A DNA stretch of 50,180 nucleotides from Candidatus Melainabacteria bacterium (GCA_003153555.1 PLZS01000079.1:1-50180), one strand, 5' to 3'. Positions 1-7,410 are shown, counted from the first letter of the stretch. A program made the numbers and translations. Notes: generated from the sequence alone by a model not told the origin.

Positions 1-163
1 GCTCACTTTTAATTTGCCAAATACAGCCATTGTGACGAAGGCGAATCCTTTACACCGTCCACCTGTCTGTAAGCAACTCAATCTGAGCCACTTTCCCGAC
101 TTTTTCAAAAAAGTCGAGTAACTCCTCTTTGGTGGTATCTAACGGCAGATTTCCAATCAACAT
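1..163 (-). pseudogene. Frameshifted RRM-domain RNA-binding protein, 5' part
   Basis: Reading leftwards from an ATG at 163 (alternative ATG at 205), the frame encodes an RRM start: MLIGNLPLDTTKEELLDFF, matching the RNP2 strand and first helix. It hits TAA at 50-52. Shifting frame by one base just upstream of that stop gives CKGFAFVTM, a good RNP1 motif, which stays open to the window edge. Intact single-RRM proteins of cyanobacterial Rbp type bind RNA. A two-base loss or one-base gain near 55-65 explains the break; an assembly error is possible. The 205 start would place an operator-like repeat (178-197) inside the coding region, so 163 is preferred. The gene is divergent from the HEAT-like gene at 348. 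Confidence 0.7.
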
Positions 164-177
164 GTCTTTCAGTCTCG

Positions 178-201
178 CTAGTTGCGAAATTGCGCAATTA
201 C
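178..201. promoter_or_regulatory. Operator-like repeat, copy A
   Basis: Contains CTAGTTGCGAAATTGCGCAA at 178-197. The same 20 bases occur inverted at 298-317, and a copy with two differences over 22 bases lies at 3058-3079. It sits just upstream of the preferred RRM start. I infer a binding site for an unknown regulator. Confidence 0.6.
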
Positions 202-290
202 TCATATCATACGTCTGTCTTTGAAGACCGTCAATGAGGCTGAACGTAGTTCTACCGATACTTCCGTAAATGACAATCTAAGGGTATACT

Positions 291-320
291 GAACTAGTTG
301 CGCAATTTCGCAACTAGTTC
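291..320. promoter_or_regulatory. Perfect inverted repeat, operator copy B
   Basis: Arms GAACTAGTTGCG (291-302) and CGCAACTAGTTC (309-320) are exact complements around CAATTT. The inner 20 bases equal copy A in reverse orientation. It lies 27 bases before the HEAT-like start at 348, between promoter region and ribosome site. There is no T tract, so an operator fits better than a terminator, although a 5'-UTR hairpin is possible. Confidence 0.65.
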
Positions 321-347
321 CCGCCAGTGGGAGGAGTTCTAAATCTT

Positions 348-968
348 ATGAACAATGCCGGCTACCCTGGAGCATCTATAGATATCGAGGCCCTCGCGCA
401 ACACTCTTCAAGCCAAGTCAGAACAGTTTTAGCGTCCAGCCAGGAGACACCGCCCGAGGTGCTTCGCTTGCTTGCAAATGACTCGAATAGTTCTGTGAAG
501 TTGGCAGCAGCACTCAATCCCTCATGTCCGCTGGACATTTTGGAGAGCCTGTCGGTAGACTCTGACTGGTCAATCCGATTGGGTTTAGCTAGCCAGCTCG
601 ATGTGTCCGAGGAAATCCTATCCGCATTACTGACACACAGAAATCCATATTTAGCTGCACAGTCCAAACTTGCCATTGCTGCCGCATCGTTTGAGCGAAA
701 GCTCAAGGAACAAAACATTGTCTGCATTCAAGGGGCCAAATACAAACTAGGAGAGCTACTCCTGGGGGCAAGGCAACTTAGCGCCGACCATCTTGAGAGC
801 GCTCTTAAGTTAGTACGGGAGCACCATTTACGTCTCGGTCGGGTTTTATTGCAAACCGACTTAATTCAAGCTCCCATGCTCCTGGAAGCATTAAGACTGC
901 AGGCTCTCCTGCGCACCGAAAAAATAGAATTTGCCGGAGTATGTGAGATGATCGCTAGCGCTAAATAA
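348..968 (+). CDS. HEAT-like repeat protein with MshEN/GspE-N-like C-terminus
   Basis: About 206 residues. The first half carries degenerate HEAT-type (leucine-rich-repeat-variant) helices with recurring units such as VRTVLASSQETPPEVLRLL, a scaffold for protein contacts. The last 70 residues (KLGELLLGARQLSADHLESA, then LGRVLLQTDLIQAPMLLEAL) show the paired LGxLL...hhshxxLxxAL pattern of the GspE/MshE N-terminal domain, which in some proteins binds cyclic di-GMP. I chose ATG 348 over GTG 327 because GGGAGGAG at 329-336 is well placed for 348. Its promoter carries operator copy B. Specific function unknown. Confidence 0.7.
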   Translation: MNNAGYPGASIDIEALAQHSSSQVRTVLASSQETPPEVLRLLANDSNSSVKLAAALNPSCPLDILESLSVDSDWSIRLGLASQLDVSEEILSALLTHRNPYLAAQSKLAIAAASFERKLKEQNIVCIQGAKYKLGELLLGARQLSADHLESALKLVREHHLRLGRVLLQTDLIQAPMLLEALRLQALLRTEKIEFAGVCEMIASAK

Positions 969-1067
969 TCCCGACAACAAATACTAGTGCCAACTTTCAA
1001 AAATACTTCTATAATCTTAAGAGCCTAGATTTAGTTTGAATTCCTTAGAACCAATGAGTTGCCAACA

Positions 1068-1439
1068 ATGCCTCCACATCGGCGTAAAAAAGTAGTTCCA
1101 ATCTCACTAAACAGCTCAGTCACTGGCGAAAAACTTGTTAACTTTAAAGCGGAGTTTTTTAAAGCTCTAGCTAATCCGATTCGGATCAGAATTATCGATG
1201 AATTGCGCTCGGAAGAGCTTACAGTGTCGGAAATCAAAGACAGGCTTTCTGTCGAATTGCCAAACGTTTCTCAGCAGTTGGCTGTACTGAAGGGCAAGCA
1301 GCTCGTCATCGCCAGAAAGCAGGGTAACAACATTTATTACTCCTGCATTGACCCGACGGTATTTAAACTGTTAGACGTTGCAAAGCAAATATTCAACAAT
1401 CATTTGATCGACATTCAAGAGACACTCAGCCACTTATAG
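1068..1439 (+). CDS. ArsR-family winged-helix regulator
   Basis: About 123 residues. The core has the ArsR fold order: FKALANPIRIRIIDELRSEE (first helices), LTVSEIKDRL and PNVSQQLAVLKGKQLV (recognition helix), then the wing ARKQGNNIYYSCID. ArsR-type proteins are dimeric repressors, often metal or redox responsive. I see no cysteine pair typical of a metal site; the only clear cysteine lies in the wing. A TTG at 1059 is in frame, but ATG 1068 is preferred; no strong ribosome site is visible. It is the nearest encoded regulator to the four operator-like repeats, so it is a candidate, unproven, to bind them. Confidence 0.8.
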   Translation: MPPHRRKKVVPISLNSSVTGEKLVNFKAEFFKALANPIRIRIIDELRSEELTVSEIKDRLSVELPNVSQQLAVLKGKQLVIARKQGNNIYYSCIDPTVFKLLDVAKQIFNNHLIDIQETLSHL

Positions 1440-1512
1440 AAAAACTTTTTTCACCAGATGTGGTGTCAACTTTTGACAATCCGGCCAATCTAGGCTTTAG
1501 AGATGTTGTAAA

Positions 1513-2085
1513 CTACTGAGCCGTTAGAATTGCGCGATCGTCAGCTTTGATATTGGCACAATGAAAAATCCGTACTCCATGGATTCTCTGCAAATTATAT
1601 CTAGTGCCATCAAGCTCAATTTGCTCATCCGGATTTGCTTCACCTTGCAAATCTGTGGTAAATCGCTCAATCAACCATTTTGTCGCCTGTACATTTCTCG
1701 AGCTAGCCAGCCTAATTATATTGGCGACACAAAAATCGAAATTGGTTCCGGAACCAGAGGCGATAACATCCGTTAGTGGATGACTGACATCCTCGCGGCA
1801 ACCGGTTATCACCACATCGTGAACCTTTAAAATTACCGACTGTCGAGTAGTTCTTGCAAACAACAAGGGCGCTGAGGACTTTGAGTCAGTGACTGATTTT
1901 ATTAATTCGCTGTCGCCAAATCCAAGATCATCGCTTTCTCTAACTGCAGATGCAAGTTCACTTTGTCCTCTCGATTGAGCGGCGCAATGCACAGAGTACT
2001 CGCGATTTGAAACCAAAAAAACGAGCACGGTCAGGACGAAAGCCAGACAACTAAATTCTGCTAGTCTGCACTTCGATAGCTTCAC
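1513..2085 (-). CDS. Secreted protein of unknown function
   Basis: 190 residues with an N-terminal signal-like segment: a basic start (MKLSKCR) followed by the hydrophobic stretch AFVLTVLVFLVS. The mature part has no motif I recognise; it includes CREDVSHPLTDV and a C-terminal region with several cysteines. The start ATGA overlaps the stop of the upstream gene (2082..2342) by four bases, so the two are translationally coupled in a three-gene minus-strand operon starting with the ACP gene. Export to periplasm or membrane anchoring is inferred from the signal only. Confidence 0.6.
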   Translation of the reverse strand: MKLSKCRLAEFSCLAFVLTVLVFLVSNREYSVHCAAQSRGQSELASAVRESDDLGFGDSELIKSVTDSKSSAPLLFARTTRQSVILKVHDVVITGCREDVSHPLTDVIASGSGTNFDFCVANIIRLASSRNVQATKWLIERFTTDLQGEANPDEQIELDGTRYNLQRIHGVRIFHCANIKADDRAILTAQ

Positions 2086-2342
2086 TTTGCCAACGCATCA
2101 TAAATGCGATTTTTGATTAAAGTTGGTTGTTCCTTTTCCATCAAAGCATTAAGTTCCTGGTCAAGGAAAGACATCTGTTTCTGTTTCGCGCCAATGAAAA
2201 TAAAAGCTGTGTAAATCGTCGTGCCCCGAAAAAACTGAGTTTGCCGATTAACGATGGGTATTGGCAAACTCAATTGCGTGGCCGAGGCTTTCAAACTATT
2301 TTGAATCAAGCTTTTTCCGTCCTTGATATTTTGACTTTCCAT
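2082..2342 (-). CDS. Small hypothetical protein in ACP operon
   Basis: About 86 residues from ATG 2342 (MESQNIKDGKSLIQNSLK). An in-frame GTG at 2366 is less likely because GAGCGAGGG lies just before 2342. A short hydrophobic patch (TIYTAFIFIGA) sits mid-protein, followed by a charged C-terminus. No family recognised. It lies between the ACP-like gene (stop 2367) and the secreted gene, overlapping the latter by four bases, so it is probably co-transcribed with both. Confidence 0.5.
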   Translation of the reverse strand: MESQNIKDGKSLIQNSLKASATQLSLPIPIVNRQTQFFRGTTIYTAFIFIGAKQKQMSFLDQELNALMEKEQPTLIKNRIYDALAK

Positions 2343-2366
2343 TTCTAATCCCTCGCTCTTACACAC

Positions 2367-3029
2367 TTACATTTGGGGTTTGATAATCCATTCGATTATC
2401 TGATTCACAGTCCGAGCAGCGGACAGCTCCTCCAAAGAATTTTCTAACAGCGCACGTCGATCTGAAGACAATACATTTTGGAAATTGTTGAGAATTTCGA
2501 TTCGCTTAATTGAATCAATACCTAAATCAGATTCAAGATCCAAACCTGGATCAATCATGTCTATGGGATAGCCAGTTCTCTCGCTTATAAGTTCCACTAG
2601 TGCTGCGATAAGAGCATCGTTGTCTAGCTCGGGTGTCACCTCATCACCGTGACTAGTTAAATCACTTAGAGATGGAATGACAAAGTTCTCTGATTCGGAC
2701 AATTTTCCAGCTTGCTGAGCACCTATCACGCTTTGTTGACTGTGACTGTGGTCATATACCTTTGACCGTTCTTCAATTGCATCAGAAAGCGGTTGCTTTA
2801 ACTGAGGATGCTCGGCAAGATGCAGTAACTGACCGCTGTTCACTCGTGGCGGAGATGTTCTACTTTGCGATTTTGGAACTTCCTGCAGATAACACAACAT
2901 TACCTCTTGTTGTGTTGAAAGAAAGCACTGAGTCATTTGCAACATAGTCTGTTGAAAGTGAATCATGACCATTTCTCGTGAATGTAGTTCAGTGGAATCG
3001 GAAAATGTCCCAATCTGATGGCTTAACAC
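2367..3029 (-). CDS. Stand-alone PUFA-synthase-type acyl carrier protein
   Basis: Up to 220 residues. Residues about 140-185 form an acyl carrier domain with the phosphopantetheine site DLGIDSIKRIEIL; the GIDSIKR form is typical of ACPs in PUFA synthases (PfaA) and heterocyst-glycolipid-type PKSs. The N-terminal part, FQQTMLQMTQCFLSTQQEVM, resembles the linker before the first ACP in those megasynthases. A single ACP with this linker and no ketosynthase or acyltransferase looks like a detached PKS fragment or a carrier working in trans. Start is GTG 3029 or ATG 2972. Operator-like copy C lies just upstream. Confidence 0.75.
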   Translation of the reverse strand: MLSHQIGTFSDSTELHSREMVMIHFQQTMLQMTQCFLSTQQEVMLCYLQEVPKSQSRTSPPRVNSGQLLHLAEHPQLKQPLSDAIEERSKVYDHSHSQQSVIGAQQAGKLSESENFVIPSLSDLTSHGDEVTPELDNDALIAALVELISERTGYPIDMIDPGLDLESDLGIDSIKRIEILNNFQNVLSSDRRALLENSLEELSAARTVNQIIEWIIKPQM

Positions 3030-3057
3030 CTATTTACCCGACCTGTAAGAGATTAGC

Positions 3058-3079
3058 AGTTGCAAAATTGCGCAATTAT
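3058..3079. promoter_or_regulatory. Operator-like repeat, copy C
   Basis: Reads TTGCAAAATTGCGCAATTA with AG before it; 20 of 22 positions equal copy A (180-201). It is about 30 bases upstream of the ACP gene start on the minus strand. Confidence 0.55.
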
Positions 3080-3136
3080 ATGCATCATACTATAAACTGA
3101 GACTCAGATTGCTTCTTGCCTAAGCGGACAGTATTA

Positions 3137-3154
3137 GTAATTGAGCAATTTTAG
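3137..3154. promoter_or_regulatory. Operator-like repeat, copy D (inverted)
   Basis: On the minus strand it reads CTAAAATTGCTCAATTAC; 14 of 15 core positions match copy C. It lies upstream of the plus-strand HEAT-like gene, so this divergent pair repeats the A/B arrangement at 178-320. Confidence 0.45.
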
Positions 3155-3205
3155 GCTTAATGAACTAAGATTGAGTTAATGACATAAGCAATTGAATGAT
3201 TGCAT

Positions 3206-3622
3206 ATGTATCATCCGGAAAAAAGTGCGACTACTATGGACAATGAAAATTCTCTCGCGTCAAGTCCTGATACCAGTGTCAAAAAGCTGGCTGCACTAAG
3301 TCATGACGCGTCTTCTTATATGCGCCGACACGTGACTGAGAACCCTCACCCACGGAGCAGGGCAGTACTCGATCTGATTAATGATTCAGACAGCAAAGTT
3401 CATTACGGCGCCATCGGTAATCCCCATTTGAGGCACGAAGCGCTAGACCTTTATCGACTGCTCTCAAATCACCAGGTGCTGACTCATGTCCTCAATCACT
3501 TAGCTCAAGATGAAAATCCCTATGTCGCTTTCCACGCAAACACCGCTCTACATCGGTTGCTTGATAGTGTGGCTTTGGAACATCTCGCAAAACAGGGAGA
3601 AAAGAATTCAAATGGTAAATAA
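3206..3622 (+). CDS. HEAT-like repeat protein
   Basis: About 138 residues of helical repeats with the alternating pattern seen in HEAT/leucine-rich-repeat-variant proteins (VKKLAALSHDASSYMRRHVT, then SKVHYGAIGNPHLRHEALDL, then ENPYVAFHANTALHRLL). It resembles the repeat half of the protein at 348 and shares its operator type. Start may be ATG 3206 or ATG 3236 (MDNENSLA); neither has a strong ribosome site. Its stop overlaps the start of the receiver-like pseudogene by 11 bases, implying coupled translation. Role probably protein-protein binding; partner unknown. Confidence 0.6.
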   Translation: MYHPEKSATTMDNENSLASSPDTSVKKLAALSHDASSYMRRHVTENPHPRSRAVLDLINDSDSKVHYGAIGNPHLRHEALDLYRLLSNHQVLTHVLNHLAQDENPYVAFHANTALHRLLDSVALEHLAKQGEKNSNGK

Positions 3623-4021
3623 GATCCTTGCACTAAAAGAACGTCCTGAATACGCCCATGCCTTCAAAGCAATGATTGAGCCGCACGGCTCCAAGTCCTT
3701 ATAGCAAATACTGTTGAGGAGGCGCTTGAGACGCTTCGAGAAGATGAAGACATCGACATGGTAATTGCAGCGGTTCATCTTAAAGACGGTAATGTGTTTG
3801 ACCTAATTAGAGCAATGCGCCGCGACGATCAGTTAAAGCGAATTCCAATAGTTTGCTTGAACATCAATCCCGGACGCTGTGCAGATTATTTCAACGACAG
3901 CTTGGAAGTAGCCTCTAAAGAATTAGGTGCGGATCGTTTTATAACATTGCAGAATTATGATGCAAAGGAGCTGTGGAAACAAATCGACAAAATTCTACCA
4001 ATCTATAGTAGTGGAAGATAA
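3612..4021 (+). pseudogene. Frameshifted degenerate response-regulator receiver
   Basis: ATG 3612 opens a receiver-like start (KILALKERPEYAHAFKAMIE) that ends at TAG 3702-3704. From about 3692 the adjacent frame carries the continuation (QVLIANTVEEALETLREDED, DMVIAAVHLKDGNVFDLI). Joining them needs one base restored in GGCTCCAAGTCC. The usual phosphoacceptor aspartate position reads A (MVIAAVHLKDG) and the conserved lysine region (GADRFITLQ) lacks the KP, so even the repaired protein would be a pseudo-receiver. It overlaps the HEAT-like gene end, suggesting a former two-gene unit. Confidence 0.65.
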
Positions 4022-4206
4022 AACACGCGCTACTCGAGTTCGCGCGCACCATATTTGGTATCATAGGCGCCCCGGCAAGTAACTACCGGGTCTGTCATAG
4101 AAAACAGGATTCCAGAGGGTATCAGATTTTCTCCTCTGAAACAGATTGAGGTGACCGACAATTGAGGAGAATAGCAACATGATTACGTTTCGAGGACTCG
4201 ATTTTA

Positions 4207-4854
4207 ATGCACTTTAAGGCAATTCTTTGTTGTTGCCTGCTCTCAGCTGCATTGGTATTTTCATTCCAGAACGCGGGTGCGAAAACACCTCCAGAATCTA
4301 AAGATCTCGCACGCAACATACTGTTGCAATGTCCATGGCCAGCAACATCCGTGTCGAATGAAACTGATCTTGAAGCGAAAATCTTGGCTAGAGAATCAGT
4401 TGGTAATAGGGTTTTGAAGATACTTAGAGACGACAAACTTCTCTTTTCGTTCAATCCTGGTTTCGGACTTTATCCACGTAGCCTCTTTGTGCTGAACGAT
4501 GGAAACTTAGCTACTGTCTGGATTACAGGAATATTTTCGCACGTTCATTTGTTTGTGTTTACGTATTCGAATGACAAAGTCCACCTTGCGTTGCATGCGG
4601 AGTCAAATAGCTTGGATCCCGAGCTTGTCTATCAATTCAAAGGGGACATATTGGAATCCGAGCGAAAACAGTCGCGATTTGTCCCTTATATGCAGCGAAT
4701 AATAGTTCCGCACGTCGAGTGGGTGCGTAAAAAGGGAAATAGCGACATCGATAAGCAGCCGGTTAGCGCTGATATTTATACTTGGAACAGAACAACTGGC
4801 AAATATAGCGTGTGCCGCAAAGTGCCTTGGAGCAAGAGATTGCAGGCGCTTTAG
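4207..4854 (+). CDS. Secreted protein of unknown function
   Basis: 215 residues with a signal-like N-terminus (MHFKAILCCCLLSAALVFSF) and a likely cleavage near NAGAK. A cysteine cluster in the signal region could indicate lipid attachment, but no clean lipobox is visible. The mature part has alternating beta-type hydrophobic stretches (LYPRSLFVLNDGNLATVWIT, HVHLFVFTYSNDKVHLALHA) and a basic C-terminus. No family recognised. It stands alone; the region from 4022 to 4206 shows no other gene. Confidence 0.6.
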   Translation: MHFKAILCCCLLSAALVFSFQNAGAKTPPESKDLARNILLQCPWPATSVSNETDLEAKILARESVGNRVLKILRDDKLLFSFNPGFGLYPRSLFVLNDGNLATVWITGIFSHVHLFVFTYSNDKVHLALHAESNSLDPELVYQFKGDILESERKQSRFVPYMQRIIVPHVEWVRKKGNSDIDKQPVSADIYTWNRTTGKYSVCRKVPWSKRLQAL

Positions 4855-4858
4855 CGCG

Positions 4859-5012
4859 GAAATGAAACATTGTATGTTGGTCTTGACTAGAGACATCATT
4901 GACGGTGTTTGTTAGTTAGACGAGGCTATCCTCGGGCGCGAGGATGGCAGGAAAGGAAGAAACCAGTAAGGAAACATGTGGTTAAACCCGTTCATTAGAT
5001 TCGGACTGTTTT
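4859..5012 (+). mobile_element. Remnant of IS110-family 5' non-coding end
   Basis: This stretch is a diverged copy, in opposite orientation, of the region upstream of the IS110 transposase at 22681. Both share GAAATGAAACATTGTATGTT, then CGAGGCTAT(C/T)CTCGGGCG, then GAAACATGTGGT and TTAGATTCGGACT. About 30 bases at 4886-4916 do not match. Similarity stops after 5012 and no transposase follows, so only the end remains. In IS110 elements this region encodes the bridge RNA that guides recombination. The unmatched block may be a guide loop or just decay. Confidence 0.65.
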
Positions 5013-5505
5013 TTTCGTAGTTATGACAGGACCAAGGAGCAGATGATGAATCCAACGGAAGAGTGCTTTGATTGCCGACTTCTGCTCGCGTGATGCAATT
5101 TGACCTGCGCTATCAATCGGCAATCTGGCCAAGTCCTGACTTGTAGTTTTTGCTCTCCAGTGGCAGTTTCTCTTCCCTCCCGTTAATCCCGAATGCCTGT
5201 TGTACGCCATTGTAGAATTTGTTCAATCGGTCGTACTCCTGCCAGCTCATCGGCGGCTTCTGTTCCATCAGACCGTGGAACAGCTCTCGAATTCTCCCCT
5301 CGTTTGTGAGAGGCAGGCTTCGCATTATCAATCGCCTCACAGTTGACCGACGCCAAATAACGCAACACGAAAGCGAGGGAAGGAGAAAACGGCAGGCTGA
5401 TTGTGAAATCGATCCAACTTCTTTCGTGATTTTGGCAATCCTGCATTATGCGTCATTGCTTCAGCAAGAAAGGTGCGCCATCTGAAAATAGCGCGAAATT
5501 CTTTG
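5013..5505. other. Intergenic stretch with possible gene remnant
   Basis: No convincing intact gene. On the minus strand, 5113-5340 encodes 75 residues including LTNEGRIRELFHGLMEQKPP and MSWQEYDRLNKFYNGVQQAF, which look protein-like but match no family I know. An overlapping minus frame (to 5446) begins with a hydrophobic segment, so this may be a frameshifted secreted protein. I do not assign it. Confidence 0.3.
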
Positions 5506-6165
5506 TCACTTGTGCGATGACTGCAACTTTTTCTTGATCCCGCCAGGGACAGAACTAGTTTTTGCTTTCTTCAGTTTCAATTCTTGAGGCAATGCCTCGT
5601 CTTCGAACAGAGCGTGCTGCAACACCTTAATTGCCGCAATCTTCATTTGCTTGGTATCGGTATCAGAGAACACGCACGTCATTGTCAGCCCTTGCAGAAC
5701 ACACATAACGACGCTGGCAAGCGCAAGGGGATCGTACTGTCTAGCATGTTCCTTTGTTTGCAGTCGCTCGAGTGATTGTGCCAACTCGCGCAGAAACTGA
5801 CTGCGAGGACCATCATCACAATCTGTTTTTGGATGGGGCAACTGCATTTTGATCAGGGCGAGCAGGTCGCGTTCTTCAGTGCCAATGCGCAGAGCCCATT
5901 CGACAAGATCATCAATACCGCTTGGTTTGTCCAGCTTCTTAATTACGTGGGTAAATCCGTTACTAAGGCGACCGAAAAAATCTTGGCCGATCGCTGTTGC
6001 CAACTCCTCTTTTGAATCAAAATATAGATATACAGTTCCCGGTGCCACACCAGCTTCCGCGGCTATGTCAGTCATTTTCGCTGAGGCGTAACCGTCTCGC
6101 AAGAAGATGATGCGCCCTGCGCTCAGTATTGATTCTCTTTTTGCTGGATCGATTTTCCGGGACAT
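5506..6165 (-). CDS. TetR/AcrR-family transcriptional regulator
   Basis: 219 residues. The N-terminal 60 residues are a textbook TetR helix-turn-helix: KRESILSAGRIIFLRDGYAS, then MTDIAAEAGVAPGTVYLYFD and SKEELATAI. The rest is a helical ligand/dimer domain with no diagnostic motif, ending in a lysine-rich tail (IKKKLQSSHK). Such proteins repress nearby genes until a small molecule binds. A perfect 16-base palindrome of TetR-operator type lies 650 bases away at 6814-6829 over the start of the next minus-strand gene, which is therefore a likely target. Confidence 0.92.
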   Translation of the reverse strand: MSRKIDPAKRESILSAGRIIFLRDGYASAKMTDIAAEAGVAPGTVYLYFDSKEELATAIGQDFFGRLSNGFTHVIKKLDKPSGIDDLVEWALRIGTEERDLLALIKMQLPHPKTDCDDGPRSQFLRELAQSLERLQTKEHARQYDPLALASVVMCVLQGLTMTCVFSDTDTKQMKIAAIKVLQHALFEDEALPQELKLKKAKTSSVPGGIKKKLQSSHK

Positions 6166-6286
6166 AACTAGTTTATTCGTCTTCTGAGATTGAAGGTTTG
6201 AATCATCACTTTTGTCATTCGATTAGCGGCTCTACGCCGGGTGTCGAATGAAATTAGAGTCAGCAGCGCCTCATCACAATAGTACC

Positions 6287-6808
6287 TCATTTAGACGGAT
6301 GCGCGAACAAGTATTCCTCAACTGTAGGCGTTTTCTCCGCGCTTTCGGCAGCATTGATGCTGTCCATTTCTTGTTGACATATAAGAGATCCTGGAAACGA
6401 AAACAGCATCGCTACTATGTCAACAAACCTTGAACTGAAGCTGCCCAGGAGCACTCCAGCGGAAAGAACCAGGAAGAGAAATTTGAAGGGAGTTGTCGAA
6501 CGCACCAATTGCTGCATCGGTTGGATTCCATTTCCGCCAAAAAATGTCCAGACCATTGATGCAATGGTGGCAATTGAAGCCAAGGCTTGCAATGTCCGAA
6601 CCACAGCCAGATGAGCATCTGGCGTTAAGTGCATCCAGATGATGCTGGCGAATGCCACAGACCCAAAAAAAACAATCGCCATCAGGGTTCTGTCAATAGC
6701 GGTGCACAGCGGTTGCAAAATCGACAGTTCACATTGTCTAGTTCTTTTTTCAGAACGATAATAAGTTTTCACCGCAAGACCTCTTTGCTCTGTTTTGATG
6801 GCACTCAT
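6287..6808 (-). CDS. Membrane protein, putative TetR target
   Basis: About 173 residues from ATG 6808 (an in-frame ATG at 6826 lies inside the palindrome). Hydrophobic segments include LMAIVFFGSVAFASIIWMHL, LASIATIASMVWTFFG, FKFLFLVLSAGVLLGS and VDIVAMLFSFPG, suggesting about four membrane spans. The N-terminal 40 residues are basic and cytosolic-like. No family recognised. A -10-like TATAAT (about 6807-6812) overlaps the start region, so translation could instead begin at the internal ATG preceding MAIVFFG. Position next to a TetR gene suggests an inducible membrane function. Confidence 0.5.
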   Translation of the reverse strand: MSAIKTEQRGLAVKTYYRSEKRTRQCELSILQPLCTAIDRTLMAIVFFGSVAFASIIWMHLTPDAHLAVVRTLQALASIATIASMVWTFFGGNGIQPMQQLVRSTTPFKFLFLVLSAGVLLGSFSSRFVDIVAMLFSFPGSLICQQEMDSINAAESAEKTPTVEEYLFAHPSK

Positions 6809-6813
6809 TATAA

Positions 6814-6829
6814 TGAATGAATTCATTCA
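6814..6829. promoter_or_regulatory. TetR-type palindromic operator
   Basis: TGAATGAATTCATTCA is a perfect 16-base palindrome next to the start of the minus-strand membrane gene and a -10-like TATAAT. The size and TGAATGA half-site resemble AcrR-type operators. The TetR gene at 5506..6165 is the likely binder. Confidence 0.65.
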
Positions 6830-7188
6830 CTGTCAAACCATTCTGAGGATATATCTTCGCTAAACATATTAAGATTCCTTCTCAGTGCCTTACAACGCAA
6901 ACGCGCATCGATTGAACCAGTGCTCAGTCATCTAAAACAGACCATCGAATGAACCGCTGCCGGTATAGGATTCGACGGCGACAAGATCAATGTTTCAATG
7001 GCGTTACGTCTTGGAATGCAAGGAAGTGAATGAAGCAAATGACACAAGAGAAGGTAGAATCTAAAACCAAGAAAGAACCTCCAGAAAGAGCAGCATGCTA
7101 CTACTCTTTCTGGAGGACAAAAGCCGCACGAACAGTTGTGAGAGGGAGAGGATCGTTCAAAATCGGTGCAATTTTCAGTACGAACTAG
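6830..7188. other. Intergenic stretch without gene
   Basis: I see no coding signal here. The only structure is the terminator-like hairpin at 7078-7116, which serves the minus-strand oxidoreductase remnant. Confidence 0.5.
7078..7116 (-). terminator. Intrinsic terminator of the SDR remnant
   Basis: Arms CCTCCAGAAAGAG (7078-7090) and CTCTTTCTGGAGG (7104-7116) are exact complements around a 13-base loop. On the minus strand a T-rich run (TTCTTTCTTGGTTTT) follows. It lies 73 bases after the stop of the SDR fragment at 7189. Confidence 0.6.
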
Positions 7189-7410
7189 TTAGATGGAGAC
7201 AGATTCAAAAACCTTGGCACGGTCCAAGTCATAAATCAGTTTAGGTCCGGTCGGCTTCCAGCCCAAATGCTCTTGTGTCAAAGCGCTTGAACAGGGCATA
7301 TCCAACCCAGCAAACATTGCCATCCAGCCAAAATGGCCGGGAGCCTCTTCAGCGAAAATGGATTCGGCTTTCGGATACGAGTCGCGCTGACGTTGGCGCG
7401 TTGTGCCACT
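7189..7410 (-). pseudogene. C-terminal fragment of SDR/NAD(P)-binding oxidoreductase
   Basis: The frame encodes SIFAEEAPGHFGWMAMFAGL, then SSALTQEHLGWKPTGPKLIY. This EEAPxHFGWLxxFAGLDxPxSSALTxExLGWxPTGPxLIxDL ending is typical of atypical short-chain dehydrogenases (NmrA/YwnB-like). Only the last 70 or so residues remain; the Rossmann glycine motif and active site are gone. The break at about 7410 directly abuts the MmyB-type regulator remnant on the other strand, as if a deletion removed the 5' halves of two divergent genes. Confidence 0.75.
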
